DNA from: Adlercreutzia sp. ZJ473
GTDB lineage: Bacteria; Actinomycetota; Coriobacteriia; Coriobacteriales; Eggerthellaceae
Direction of reading: 5' to 3'
Assembly (NCBI RefSeq): GCF_013185065.1
Contig: NZ_JAAVTO010000007.1
Span: 1 to 64,000, forward strand
DNA: 64,000 bases
The notes under the pieces were generated by a model. That model did no database searches. It saw only the letters and a list, made by a program, of their open reading frames with translations, and was not told the DNA's origin. Positions 9,152-17,940 of this stretch are shown one piece after another. A program made the position numbers and the translations under genes. Each line of letters starts with the position of its first letter. Position 1 is the stretch's first letter.

Positions 9152-10087
9152 GTGAGTTCTCTGGAGCAGTTCATCGTGTTCAAAGAGGTCGCCGAGACAG
9201 GAAACATCACGCAGGCCGCGCGGCACCTGCACATCAGCCAGCCGAGCGTCAGCATCCAGCTCCAGAACCTGGAGAAGGAGTACGGCGCGTGCTTCTTCGA
9301 GCGAACCAACCGCGGCGTCACGCTCACCGAGTTCGGACGGGTCTTCTACAAGAGCATCGTCCACGTCATCCAGACGATGAACGAGACGAAGGAGACCATC
9401 CTGTCTCTGACGGAGAACCAGAGCAGCTGCATCCACGTCGGCGCCACGCTCACGATCGGCGAGTACCTGCTGTCGCACATCATGTCGATCAACACGCCGC
9501 AGGGCAAGCCGCCCCTGCGCTTCAACGTGCTGGTGGCGAACACGCTCATGATCTCGCGTTCCATCCTTGACAAGAAGTTCAACATCGGGCTGGTGGAGGG
9601 GCCGGTCCCCTATGACGAGAACCTCGTCATCGAGCAGTTCTGGAGCGACGAGCTCGTCATCGCGGTGCCGATCGACCATCCGTGGAGCAAGCGGATCGAG
9701 GTGTCGTTCGAGGAGCTCAAGAGCGAGAACCTCATCCTGCGGGAAGTGGGCTCGGGCACGCGCAAGGTGATGGAGATGGCCATGGCGAAAAACGGCCTCG
9801 ACGCCGACGAGCTCACCGTCGTCGCCGAGCTCAGCAGCATCCAGGCCATCAAGGACACCGTCATGGCGGGACTCGGCGTCACCGTCATCTCGGCGCTCGC
9901 CGTGCAGGAGGAGTGCCGCCACAAGCGCCTCTCGATGCTGAAGCTGCGCGACTGCCCGCTCGAGCGGCCGCTGAACATCCTCACGAACTGCAAGAGCATC
10001 CTCACGAGCGACGAGGAGTGGTTCCTCTCGCGCCTCCGCTCGAAGGACACGCTGCGCGCCCTCATCCCCGCCCCGTTCCTGCCGTGA
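9152..10087 (+). CDS. LysR-family transcriptional regulator
   Basis: The protein has 311 residues: an N-terminal winged HTH (FKEVAETGNITQAARHLH and ISQPSVSIQLQNLEKEYG, about residues 8-45) followed by an effector-binding domain (GLVEGPVPYDENLVIEQFW, GSGTRKVMEMAM). The GTG at 9152 is chosen because AAGGGG lies seven bases upstream and the HTH then starts at the usual position; an in-frame ATG at 9077 would add 25 atypical residues. It is divergent from the HdrE/HdrD-like pair and probably controls it and itself through the dyad at 8915-8967. The effector is unknown. Confidence 0.9.
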   Translation: MSSLEQFIVFKEVAETGNITQAARHLHISQPSVSIQLQNLEKEYGACFFERTNRGVTLTEFGRVFYKSIVHVIQTMNETKETILSLTENQSSCIHVGATLTIGEYLLSHIMSINTPQGKPPLRFNVLVANTLMISRSILDKKFNIGLVEGPVPYDENLVIEQFWSDELVIAVPIDHPWSKRIEVSFEELKSENLILREVGSGTRKVMEMAMAKNGLDADELTVVAELSSIQAIKDTVMAGLGVTVISALAVQEECRHKRLSMLKLRDCPLERPLNILTNCKSILTSDEEWFLSRLRSKDTLRALIPAPFLP

Positions 10088-10126
10088 GATGAGGGGGGGG
10101 TGGCGCGAAGTTTATCATGCGCTTGA

Positions 10127-10177
10127 ATTAGGGTAAACGCTCACATATCATTGTTTTATGTGAGCGTTTACCCTAAT
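10127..10177. promoter_or_regulatory. Perfect 21-bp inverted repeat over abiE promoter (putative AbiEi operator)
   Basis: Two perfectly complementary 21-base arms (10127-10147 and 10157-10177) surround a nine-base centre. A promoter-like TTGAAT (10124-10129) and TATCAT (10146-10151) with a 16-base spacer overlap the left arm, and the right arm ends next to possible abiEi start codons. Characterised AbiEi antitoxins repress their own operon by binding inverted repeats at the promoter, so the operator reading is favoured. The arms could also form a transcript hairpin acting as terminator for the upstream LysR gene, but no T-tract follows. Confidence 0.7.
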
Positions 10178-10186
10178 ATGCCCTCT

Positions 10187-10738
10187 ATGAAGACAGCGGT
10201 GATGACATACCGGCAGGCACTTGCGAAGGCGGGATCCGACTACCGCTTAGAGAGAATGCTCGACGCTGGAGAGCTCCACAAGATCGAGCGTGGCGCGTAC
10301 TCGACGATCGCTCACCCTGATCCGCTCGTCATAGCGCACGTGCTTTACCCTGATGCGGTCATCACGATGGACAGCGCCCTCTACGCGTACGGACTCACCG
10401 ACGTCATTCCCGACAAAGTTCACCTCGCGACAAGCAGGAGGTCCACGCGCATCAGCAGGTCAGACTACCAGCAGTACTTCACCGAAGATGCCCTTCTGGA
10501 CCCAGGCGCCATCGAGGTCGAGCGCGACGAGGGCCCCGTGCGCGTATACAACCGCGAGCGAATGCTCGTGGAGGTCATGCGACGGCAGGCAAAGCTCCCC
10601 CTCGACTACTACAAGGAAATCATCAACTCTTACCGCCGCGTTGCCCATGATCTCGACATGCGTCTAGTGGAAGACTATATTGATTTGTTCAAGAAGCGGG
10701 ACTTCATGTTTGACATACTCCAAAGGGAGGTGCTCTAG
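10187..10738 (+). CDS. abiEi: AbiEi-type antitoxin / transcriptional repressor
   Basis: About 183-residue protein with an N-terminal winged-helix segment (TYRQALAKAGSDYRLERML, IERGAYSTIA) and the C-terminal AbiEi antitoxin region (MDSALYAYGLTDVIPDKVHLA, ERMLVEVMRRQAKLPLDYY). AbiEi proteins neutralise the AbiEii nucleotidyltransferase and repress the operon. The start is uncertain: ATG codons at 10178, 10187 and 10202 all lack a good Shine-Dalgarno. The stop is immediately followed by the abiEii ATG. GC content is lower than in flanking genes, which is consistent with acquisition. The family call is good. Confidence 0.8.
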   Translation: MKTAVMTYRQALAKAGSDYRLERMLDAGELHKIERGAYSTIAHPDPLVIAHVLYPDAVITMDSALYAYGLTDVIPDKVHLATSRRSTRISRSDYQQYFTEDALLDPGAIEVERDEGPVRVYNRERMLVEVMRRQAKLPLDYYKEIINSYRRVAHDLDMRLVEDYIDLFKKRDFMFDILQREVL

Positions 10739-11542
10739 ATGAATGACCTTGCGAAGATGAGGGACTCCTACATCGGGGATGGGCTCAAGCACGCACAAGC
10801 AGAAGCGAGAACGGCACAGGACGCCATGCTCGACCTGATAGCCAAGTCAACGCTGTCCAAAAGCATCACCATCAAAGGCGGCGTGCTCATGCAGCATGTT
10901 TCGAAAGATGCCCGTCGCGCAACCACCGACTTTGATCTTGATTTCGTGCGCTATCCCATAACCGACAGCTCGATAAGAAAGTTCGTGAGAATCCTCTCAG
11001 ATGGCGCATCCGACTTCTCGATAAGGGTATCCGGCGAAATCGAGGAGCTCAAGCACCAGGATTATAGCGGCAAGCGCGTCCATGTCGTCATATCGGATGC
11101 CTGCGGCAACGCCATCAAAGCCAAAATAGATATCGGAGTCCACCACCTCGTCTCACCCGAGCTCGAGGAGATCTGCTTCGATCTCGGCAAGCTCGAAGAA
11201 TCTGTGACGCTGCTCGCTGACAGCGGAGAGCAGGTTGTTGCCGAGAAGCTTCGATCCCTGCTCCGCATTGGTGCTGCGTCTACGCGCTACAAGGACATCT
11301 TCGACATCTACTACCTGCTGTGCATCAAAGGCGTTCGCGCAAGCGAACTCGATCAGGCAATACGGGCGCTGATCTTCGACGATGAGAAAATGCGCGAGAA
11401 CGACTACCCGAGCATCGCGAGAAGGCTCACCCGCATCCTCAATGACCGTCGGTTCAGGAACCAGCTTTCGAAGGCGAAGAACGACTGGCTTGAGATTTCA
11501 CCCAGCAAGGTAACCGACGCGATCATCGAATACTTCTCATAG
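10739..11542 (+). CDS. abiEii: AbiEii-type nucleotidyltransferase toxin
   Basis: This 267-residue protein has the AbiEii/AbiGii toxin fold: KGGVLMQHVSKDARRATTDF with the metal-binding TDFDLD (residues 63-68), then AEKLRSLLRIGAASTRYKD and the YLL helix. Family members transfer nucleotides to RNA substrates; MenT-like relatives modify the tRNA acceptor end and block growth. It follows abiEi with no gap and has GGGAGG nine bases before the ATG. It lies between that gene and a tRNA-Pro, ending before a strong hairpin at 11568-11599. It appears intact. Confidence 0.85.
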   Translation: MNDLAKMRDSYIGDGLKHAQAEARTAQDAMLDLIAKSTLSKSITIKGGVLMQHVSKDARRATTDFDLDFVRYPITDSSIRKFVRILSDGASDFSIRVSGEIEELKHQDYSGKRVHVVISDACGNAIKAKIDIGVHHLVSPELEEICFDLGKLEESVTLLADSGEQVVAEKLRSLLRIGAASTRYKDIFDIYYLLCIKGVRASELDQAIRALIFDDEKMRENDYPSIARRLTRILNDRRFRNQLSKAKNDWLEISPSKVTDAIIEYFS

Positions 11543-11567
11543 CCAATCAACTTGGCTGCACAACGAA

Positions 11568-11599
11568 AGCAGGTCAGAAGGCGAACCTTCTGACCTGCT
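11568..11599. terminator. Strong bidirectional hairpin between abiEii and tRNA-Pro
   Basis: A perfect 14-bp stem (11568-11581 with 11586-11599) with a CGAA tetraloop. On the minus strand it sits just past the 3' end of tRNA-Pro and is followed by TTTCGTTG; on the plus strand it lies 26 bases past the abiEii stop and is followed by GATTTA. It probably ends both transcripts. Confidence 0.7.
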
Positions 11600-11607
11600 G
11601 ATTTAGC

Positions 11608-11684
<77 letters not shown>

Positions 11685-11764
11685 TTGATTGCCCGAGCTT
11701 CAAAAACCGCTCTCGCTCAAGCAGCTTGTCTATAATAGCGCTACTCGCCCACGCGTTCAAGGAA

Positions 11765-11787
11765 AATTTTTCCAAAGAGGAAAAATT
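11765..11787 (-). terminator. AT-rich hairpin after the ACT-domain gene
   Basis: AATTTTTCC (11765-11773) pairs with GGAAAAATT (11779-11787) around a five-base loop. It lies 25 bases beyond the stop of the minus-strand ACT gene, so it may end the paaK-ACT transcript. The stem is weak and the T-run falls partly inside it. Confidence 0.4.
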
Positions 11788-11811
11788 CACGCGATCGCAG
11801 CGAGCGCATGC

Positions 11812-12231
11812 TTAGGCGGCGTAGAGGTCACCGGGGTGCAGGACCTTGAAGCCCGCCTCGTCGAGCGCGCCCATGACGGACTCGGGAGCCTTGAGCGCCA
11901 GCGTCGCCACGCCGTTCGCGCCGATGAAGCAGTAGCTGTACTCGATGTTCACGCCCAGCTTGTCGAGCGCGGCGAACACGCCGGCCAGACCGCCTGGAAC
12001 GTGCGGCACCTCGACGGCAACCACCTTCGCGAGGCTCGCCGTGAAGCGCGCCTGGGAGAGCGCCTCGATGGCGCCCTTGGGGTTGTCGCAGATGATGCGC
12101 ACGATGCCGTAGTCGGTGGTGTCGGCGAGCACGAGCGAGTGCATCTGGATGCCGGCGTCGCCCAGCGTGCGGCACAGCGCCGTCAGGCGGCCCTCTTCGT
12201 TACCGAGAAAGACGGTGAGCTGATCGATCAT
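11812..12231 (-). CDS. Tandem ACT-domain protein
   Basis: A 139-residue protein made almost wholly of two ACT-type small-molecule-binding folds: QLTVFLGNEEGRLTALCRTL (residues 4-23) and the second half with HVPGGLAGVFAALDKLGVNI. Such ACT proteins commonly sit next to phenylacetate-CoA ligase homologues in anaerobes and are thought to sense amino acids or aryl acids. Its ATG shares one base with the stop of that ligase (TAATG), so it is translationally coupled. It has no catalytic domain. A regulatory role is inferred. Confidence 0.85.
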   Translation of the reverse strand: MIDQLTVFLGNEEGRLTALCRTLGDAGIQMHSLVLADTTDYGIVRIICDNPKGAIEALSQARFTASLAKVVAVEVPHVPGGLAGVFAALDKLGVNIEYSYCFIGANGVATLALKAPESVMGALDEAGFKVLHPGDLYAA

Positions 12232-13541
12232 TATTTCTCCTCCTCGCTGCGCAGGTCGACGATGCGCACGGCCTTGCCCTCCGAGCGCGTGATGGTGTAG
12301 GGCTCGACGACCTTGACCTTGATCTTGGTGGCGAGCTCGTCCTTGAGCGCCTGCTCGAGGCGGCGCTGCAGGTCCTCGATCTTGCGGATCTCGTCCATCG
12401 GGAAGTCGGGGTTGATCTCGATCTTGAGCGTGGCCACGTCGAGGCTGTTCTCGCGCGTGAGCTCGATCTGGTACCAGTCGGCGATCTCCTCGAAGCCCGT
12501 GCACACGTTCTCGATCTGTCTCGGGAACACGTTCACGCCGCGGATGATCATCATGTCGTCCGTGCGGCCGTGCAGGCGGTCGATGCGGCGATGGGTGCGT
12601 CCGCAGGCGCACTCGCCCGGGATGATGCGCGTGATGTCCTTGGTGCGGTAGCGGATGACCGGCGTGGCCTCCTTGGTGAGCGTCGTGATGACGAGCTCGC
12701 CCCACTCGCCGTCGGGCACCGGCTCGTGCGTCTCGGGGTCGAGGATCTCGATCCAGAAGTGGTCCTCGGCCACGTGCAGGCCCGTCTGCTCCATGCACTC
12801 GATGGCCACGCCCGGGCCCATGACCTCGGTCAGGCCGTACACGTCGAGCGCCTTGTAGTCGAGCTTCTCCTCGAGGTTCGCGCGGAACTGGTTCGACCAC
12901 GCCTCGGCGCCGTGGATGCCGGCCTTCAGGTGGAAGTCCTTCTTGGGGTCGAGGCCCATCTCGATGGCGGTGTCGGCGATGTACATGGCGTAGCTCGGCG
13001 TGCAGCAGATGATGGAGGAGCCCATGGACTGCAAGACCTTGATCTGGCGCTTCGTGTTGCCAGCCGACATGGGGATGGTCATGGCGCCGGCGTTCAGGCC
13101 GCCGTAGTGCGCGCCGAGGCCGCCCGTGAACAGGCCGTAGCCGTAGCACACGTGAACGATGTCGTTCTCGTCGCCGCCCGCGTAGCCGATGCCGCGCGCG
13201 AAGCAGTCACCCCAGACCTTGAGGTCGTTCTCGGTGTAGCCGCTCACCGTCGCCACGCCGGTGGTGCCCGAGGACATGTGGATCTCCTTCACCTCGCTCT
13301 TCGGCAGCGCGAAGAGGTCGTAGGGATAGGCGTCGCGCATGTCCTGCTTGGTGGTGAAGGGCGCGCGGCGCAGGTCCTCGAAGGTCTCGAGCGCGTAGGG
13401 GTCGAAGCCGACGGCGTCGAAGTTCTCCTTGTAGAATGGGATCTTCTCGTAGCAGTAGACCACGGCTTTCTTGAGCCGCTCAAGCTGGAGCGCCTCAAGC
13501 TCCGCTCGGTCCATGTGGGTGATTTCGTCTTGGTAGGCCAC
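12231..13541 (-). CDS. paaK: Phenylacetate-CoA ligase-like adenylate-forming enzyme
   Basis: This 436-residue AMP-forming acyl-CoA ligase of the PaaK type activates an aryl acid (phenylacetate, indoleacetate or similar) with ATP and CoA. Motifs are MSSGTTGVATVSGYT (P-loop), HGAEAWSNQFR, DVYGLTEVMGPGVAIEC, VIRYRTKDITRI and the LHGRTDDMMIIRGVNVFPRQ hinge. The GTG at 13541 is chosen: AAGGAG lies nine bases upstream and the sequence VAYQDEITHMDR gives a family-like N-terminus. It is followed by an ACT protein. In anaerobes such pairs often act with aromatic 2-oxoacid oxidoreductases, but no such gene is in view. Confidence 0.88.
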   Translation of the reverse strand: MAYQDEITHMDRAELEALQLERLKKAVVYCYEKIPFYKENFDAVGFDPYALETFEDLRRAPFTTKQDMRDAYPYDLFALPKSEVKEIHMSSGTTGVATVSGYTENDLKVWGDCFARGIGYAGGDENDIVHVCYGYGLFTGGLGAHYGGLNAGAMTIPMSAGNTKRQIKVLQSMGSSIICCTPSYAMYIADTAIEMGLDPKKDFHLKAGIHGAEAWSNQFRANLEEKLDYKALDVYGLTEVMGPGVAIECMEQTGLHVAEDHFWIEILDPETHEPVPDGEWGELVITTLTKEATPVIRYRTKDITRIIPGECACGRTHRRIDRLHGRTDDMMIIRGVNVFPRQIENVCTGFEEIADWYQIELTRENSLDVATLKIEINPDFPMDEIRKIEDLQRRLEQALKDELATKIKVKVVEPYTITRSEGKAVRIVDLRSEEEK

Positions 13542-13610
13542 TGTAGTCGTTCTCCTTGTCCATGATCTATCTTGGATGTATGCCCCGCCTCCTTGGCAAG
13601 GGATTGAGCC

Positions 13611-13617
13611 TATTATA
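13611..13617 (-). promoter_or_regulatory. Possible -10 element for paaK-ACT operon
   Basis: TATAATA on the minus strand, about 70 bases upstream of the paaK GTG. No convincing -35 hexamer is visible at the usual spacing. It is the only good -10 candidate in an otherwise GC-rich gap. Confidence 0.35.
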
Positions 13618-13696
13618 GGCGCACGAAAGCGCGATGAGGCGCATAAGATGGCGCAGATGCGCAAATGGGCGCCGTAAGCGCGCCTGCGCTACGAGC

Positions 13697-13736
13697 CCCG
13701 TGGCGCGAGCGCTCTGTCGCGCGCTTGCGCCACGGG
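13697..13736 (-). terminator. GC-rich hairpin downstream of the sensor kinase gene
   Basis: A 16-bp stem (13697-13712 with 13721-13736, one G-T type mismatch) around an eight-base loop. It lies 82 bases past the kinase stop in the minus direction. There is no T-tract, so termination is uncertain. The surrounding gap 13542-13817 has no gene. Confidence 0.35.
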
Positions 13737-13817
13737 CGCTGCGCCTCAAGTGCTACACCACGAGTTGTACCGCGTGCGCTCTGCCACGCGGCCGAGCCAC
13801 GAGCCCTCCATCACGCG

Positions 13818-14984
13818 TTATACCACGAGCTTGGGGAAGGTCATCTCGAAGCGGGCGCCCCCGTGCGGCGCGTTCGACGCGCGCAGGGTGCCTCCCTGGG
13901 CGCTCACGAGGGCGAGTGCGAGCGAGAGGCCCACGCCAAAGCCCTCGGAGGTGCATGCGACTTCGGATGCGGCGCCATGCGCGGGTGCAGGCGCGGTTTC
14001 CGGCGCGGTTCCACAGACGGCTTTGGACGTGGTCCCACGCGCGGTTTCTTGCACGGCCCCGCAGACGGCTTCGGACGTGGTCCCGCACGCCCCGCCGTGC
14101 GCAGCCCCGTGCGTCCCGCGGTAGAAGCGCTCGAACACGTGCGGCAGGTCCTCGGGCGCGATGCCGGCGCCCGTGTCCTCCACCACGATGCGCGTGGCGA
14201 GGGCGTCTTCGGCGGCACGCACGAGCACCCGCCCGCCCGCGGGCGTATGCTCCATGCAGTTCTTCACGATGTTCTCAAGCGCCTCGGCGCTCCAGCGCGC
14301 ATCGCCCTTGAAGCTCGCCTCATAAGGGCAGTCGACCTCGAGGCGCACGCCGCGCAGGTCGAGCGCCGCCGCGAGCGGGGACGTCGCGCGCGCCACCACG
14401 TCACCCACGCGCACGGGCGCATGCTCGACCGTGAGCGCCCCCGCGTCGACCTTCGCCATCTTGAGCAGCGAGGTCACGAGCCACGCCACGCGGTCGGAGA
14501 GCGTCTCCACCTCGCGCACGAGGCGCTTGCGCTCGCGGGCGTCGTCTGCGTGCTCGAAGGCGGGAAGCGTGAGCGCCATGGCCGTGAGCGGCGTTCTGAT
14601 CTGGTGCGATATGTCGGCCATAGCGTCGGCGAGCGCACGCTTCTCGCGTGTGAGCTGCTCGGTCGTGCGCGCGAGACGCGCCACCACCTTGCCGAGCTCG
14701 CAGCGCAGCGCCTCCACGTCGCCTTCGCGGCAGCTCGTGAAGTCCACGCTGCGGCCGAAGAGGAGGACGTCGTCGATCTCGGCGGTCAGACGCGCGATCT
14801 CGGCATGGCGGCGCGCCGTGAAGGCGGCGAAGAGGAGCGCGCACGCAGCGCCGGCGGCGACGCACCACAGCGCGGCGCTTGCGCTCTCGACGCAGGAGGC
14901 TGCGGCGGCGAGGACGGCCGTGGCGGCCAGCATGCACGCCAGCTCGCAGACGACGCGACGGTTGCGCAGGACGGTCACGATCAT
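13818..14984 (-). CDS. Membrane sensor histidine kinase with expanded ATP lid
   Basis: The kinase has 388 residues. Two membrane segments (about 12-30 and 36-56) flank a very short outside loop, so it probably senses the membrane or works through a partner. The H-box is DISHQIRTPLTA with phospho-acceptor H127; the N-box is ENIVKNCMEHTP (237-248), G1 is EDTGAGI, F-box FERFYRG and G2 GFGVGLSLA. Between F and G2 (291-347) lies a 57-residue Ala/Gly/Thr-rich insert with two 16-residue repeats (GTTSEAVCG, GTTSKAVCG). It is the partner of the response regulator, whose stop is one base before this ATG. Confidence 0.9.
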   Translation of the reverse strand: MIVTVLRNRRVVCELACMLAATAVLAAAASCVESASAALWCVAAGAACALLFAAFTARRHAEIARLTAEIDDVLLFGRSVDFTSCREGDVEALRCELGKVVARLARTTEQLTREKRALADAMADISHQIRTPLTAMALTLPAFEHADDARERKRLVREVETLSDRVAWLVTSLLKMAKVDAGALTVEHAPVRVGDVVARATSPLAAALDLRGVRLEVDCPYEASFKGDARWSAEALENIVKNCMEHTPAGGRVLVRAAEDALATRIVVEDTGAGIAPEDLPHVFERFYRGTHGAAHGGACGTTSEAVCGAVQETARGTTSKAVCGTAPETAPAPAHGAASEVACTSEGFGVGLSLALALVSAQGGTLRASNAPHGGARFEMTFPKLVV

Positions 14985-14985
14985 G

Positions 14986-15663
14986 TCACTCCCCCACCTT
15001 GTAGCCCAGCCCGCGCACCGTCACCACGAGGCGCGGACGCGCCGGATCGTCCTCGATCTTCTCGCGCAGGCGCTTCACGTACACGTTGAGCGAGTTGTCG
15101 CTCACGTACTCCCCCGCGCTGTCCCAGATGGCGTCGCGCAGCCCCTCGCGCGTGACGAGGCGCCCCTTGTTCTGCGCGAAGTGCAGCAGCAGCCGGTACT
15201 CGAGCGCCGAGGGGAACACCTCGACGCCTGCCTTTGTCACCTGGGCCGATGCGGTGTCGATGTACACGTCGCCGAGGCGCAGCACGCTGTCGGCCCCGCG
15301 GGCGCGCCGCAGCGCCGCGCGGATGCGAGAGAGCAGCTCGCGGGCGCGGAAGGGCTTCGCCACGTAGTCGACCGCGCCCATGTCGAGCCCCGCGACCGTG
15401 GAGTACTCGTCGTCCGAGGCGGTGAGGAAGATCACGGGCATCTCGGGCGCGCGCTCGCGCGCGGCGGCGCAGACGGCGAACCCGTTGCCCTGCGGTAACG
15501 ACACGTCGAGCAAGGCCAGGTCAAACGCCTCCTCGCTCAGCAGCGCCACCGCCAGGTCCTGCGTTGAGGCCGTATGCGCCTCGTAGCCCTCGGCCTGAAG
15601 CAGGCTTGTCAGCGCCCTCACGATGGCATGGTCGTCCTCGACCAGCAGAATCCGCGCTCCCAT
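14986..15663 (-). CDS. OmpR/PhoB-type response regulator
   Basis: This 225-residue response regulator has a receiver domain (LLVEDDHAIVRAL, phospho-acceptor aspartate in LALLDVSLPQGNG, T in FLTASD, K in YVAKPF) and a C-terminal winged helix (LEYRLLLHFAQNKGRLVTRE, YVKRLREKIEDDP, VRGLGYKVGE). The ATG at 15663 has GGAGG eight bases upstream, and the longer reading adds an atypical leader. It is first in a two-gene operon with the kinase at 13818-14984. The regulon is unknown. Confidence 0.93.
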   Translation of the reverse strand: MGARILLVEDDHAIVRALTSLLQAEGYEAHTASTQDLAVALLSEEAFDLALLDVSLPQGNGFAVCAAARERAPEMPVIFLTASDDEYSTVAGLDMGAVDYVAKPFRARELLSRIRAALRRARGADSVLRLGDVYIDTASAQVTKAGVEVFPSALEYRLLLHFAQNKGRLVTREGLRDAIWDSAGEYVSDNSLNVYVKRLREKIEDDPARPRLVVTVRGLGYKVGE

Positions 15664-16324
15664 GGGCAGGTCCTCCCGAAACTTCGCGCCGCGCCGGCGC
15701 CCGCCATACAGAATCATCCTACCATCAGGGCCATCCCCCCGCGATTACCGTTTCGTAAGATAACTTCAAGGAAGACGAGAATTGCTCTCGGCAGCCGTCG
15801 CATAAAGCCTATCCCAGATGCCATCATCGGACGCGAAGGACGCCGCTCACTTCCAGTCCATGAGAAAACGAGGCCTCGTGCGCGCAATCGAGCTGGACTT
15901 CGCAAACCCCTCGTCCGAGCACAGGCTGTGGGTACCCGACCAAGTGCTAGGAGCCTATTCGGAGACGATAGCGAGGCTGGACCGGACCGCTCCGTGGCAA
16001 GAAGAGTGGCAAGCGCTGAGCAAAAGCGTCATCACCGTAAGAATACAGCCCTGAAGACGCGCCGAAGCCGGCTCCCGAGAACGCTCGGGTACACCGGCTC
16101 CGACTTCCAAATCCCCTCTCGGGGACGGCTTTCGCAAATAATGTAGCGCCTTTGGCGCCCGACAACACCGACCGCAGCGCGAAATCCCTTGAAACCGCAT
16201 CCTTGCGCTCTAGTTGATGAATATTGATTTTTGGCTTAAAATGCTGATTTGAAATTTCGAAAAATAGCTCATTACCGCTATTTGAAATCGCGTATTTTGG
16301 CACAACGCGTAAGGGAGACAGCCT
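15664..16324. other. Gene-free stretch with a small dyad before the AAA/DUF4143 gene
   Basis: Six hundred sixty bases without a convincing gene. Overlapping short reading frames exist on both strands (15818-16054 plus, 15947-16303 minus), but neither has a ribosome site or a recognisable family. Bases 16200-16310 are AT-rich and contain AAATAGC (16262-16268) facing GCTATTT (16277-16283), a possible operator for the downstream ATPase gene. The part at 16040-16150 is GC-rich and could be a dispersed repeat or gene remnant. Confidence 0.4.
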
Positions 16325-17635
16325 ATGCTAAAGAGAAAAGCCGCTGACAGGCTCAAAGCATGGCTTGCGAACGACGAGAAGAAAGCCCTGCTCGTTTCCG
16401 GGGCAAGGCAGGTCGGCAAGACCTACCTCATCGACGCTTTCGTCGCCGAGCATTTCGATAACGTCGCGAAGTTCGATCTCGTCGAAGATGCCTCGGTCCA
16501 AGCATCATTCTCCCAAGCCACGAGCGCCGACGATCTCTTCCTTCGCATATCCCTGGCGGCGCGCGTGCCCCTCGTCCCAGGAAAGACGGTCGTGTTCATC
16601 GACGAGGTGCAAAAGGCGCCGGAAATCATGACCTTCGTGAAGTACCTCGTTAAGAACACGGAGCTGCGCTACGTGCTCTCGGGGTCGCTGCTGGGGATCA
16701 CGCTCGAGAACATCAGGTCCCAACCGGTCGGCTACGTACGCGAAGTCGAGATGTTCCCTCTCGACTTCGAGGAGTTCTGCTGGGCGAACGGCGTGAACGG
16801 ACAAGCTTTCGAAATGCTGTCCGAGTCAATCTCGAAGCAGGAGGAGGTCCCCGGATTTCTCCATGACCAGCTGCTCTCCCTGTACCACCGCTACCTCATC
16901 GTCGGCGGGATGCCCGCGGCAGTCTCCGCGTTCGTCGGAGGACGGGGAATCGACGCGGTGCGCAGCGAGCAGGCGGACATCCACGCCTTCTACAGGCGCG
17001 ACATCACGCAGTATGCCCCCAAGGAGCAGCGCCTTGTCATCCAGGACATCTACGATCTCATCCCGAGCGAGATCTCAGCGAGATCCAGGCGCTTCAAGCT
17101 TGGCTCGATTCCCGACGTGAAGAAGTTCAAGCAGGTCGACCAGGAGTTCCTGTGGCTCACGAAGGCCGGTGTCGCCATACCCGTGTTCGACGTCTCGGCC
17201 CCGACCCAGCCGCTCCTCGCAAGCGAGCAGCGCAACCGCTTCAAGCTCTTCTACCTCGACGTCGGGATGCTGACGAACACCTACTTCAAAACCGAGACGC
17301 TCGGACTGCTCGACGGCGACACACGGGCGAACCTCGGCGGCGTCTACGAGAACGCGGTTGCTCAGCAACTCCAATGCCACGGCTTCAGACCGCGCTACTT
17401 CACGTCCAAGAAAATAAGGGAACTCGATTTCGTGCTCGAGAGGGCTGATGGCTCGATAGTTGCCATCGAGGTGAAGTCGGGGAGCAGCTACATGACCCAT
17501 GCTGCGCTCGACAACGCCCTCGCCGTCCGTGATTATCACATCGACGAAGCGATCGTGCTGGCGGAAACCAACGTGAAGGTGTGCGACAGCATCACCTACC
17601 TGCCAGTTTATTCCGCATGCCTTCTTGCACCCTGA
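16325..17635 (+). CDS. AAA ATPase with DUF4143 / PD-(D/E)XK-like C-terminus
   Basis: The protein has 436 residues. Walker A is GARQVGKT (26-33), Walker B TVVFIDEVQKAPE, sensor segment YVLSGSLLGI. The C-terminal DUF4143 part ends with a restriction-nuclease-like signature, RELDFVLE and VAIEVKSG. Proteins of this family are common in gut bacteria and mobile regions; their biochemical role is not established. The start has GGGAGA seven to eight bases upstream. GC content is below that of flanking housekeeping genes, and it is surrounded by accessory genes, so horizontal origin is likely. Confidence 0.85.
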   Translation: MLKRKAADRLKAWLANDEKKALLVSGARQVGKTYLIDAFVAEHFDNVAKFDLVEDASVQASFSQATSADDLFLRISLAARVPLVPGKTVVFIDEVQKAPEIMTFVKYLVKNTELRYVLSGSLLGITLENIRSQPVGYVREVEMFPLDFEEFCWANGVNGQAFEMLSESISKQEEVPGFLHDQLLSLYHRYLIVGGMPAAVSAFVGGRGIDAVRSEQADIHAFYRRDITQYAPKEQRLVIQDIYDLIPSEISARSRRFKLGSIPDVKKFKQVDQEFLWLTKAGVAIPVFDVSAPTQPLLASEQRNRFKLFYLDVGMLTNTYFKTETLGLLDGDTRANLGGVYENAVAQQLQCHGFRPRYFTSKKIRELDFVLERADGSIVAIEVKSGSSYMTHAALDNALAVRDYHIDEAIVLAETNVKVCDSITYLPVYSACLLAP

Positions 17636-17940
17636 TCGGTGCGATTCTTGGCGGAATCGCTGCTCTGGTTGATCCTTTTCTGCCTCTGTCCGAATATCCA
17701 AGGCAACCGGACGCCCTCATCTTGATGATTTCTGCAACGACGCGGTCGCACAATACCCAGTGGTTGAGCAATTTCCATTGGCCATTCGAGGCCGTTCGAT
17801 CCCCACGCGTGCCTGACGCAGCTTAGACGCAGCGGATTCTCATCAGAATTTACGGCAGTTGCCTACAAAGTTCTTCTGCTCTGTTGTCCAATTCGACTTA
17901 ATATGAAAAAATATACAGTAATAACGGACAAGTGGAGGAG
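17636..17940. promoter_or_regulatory. Intergenic region with TTGTCC/GGACAA dyad before second AbiEi
   Basis: The first 240 bases hold nothing recognisable. The last 60 are AT-rich and contain TTGTCC (17884-17889) facing GGACAA (17926-17931), spanning an AT-rich centre with TATACAGT. As with the first AbiEi gene, an inverted repeat lies over the likely promoter, so autoregulation is plausible. Confidence 0.4.

Noticed and set aside
15818-16054. Small plus-strand gene
   Set aside because: No ribosome site, no family, overlapped by an equally open frame on the other strand.
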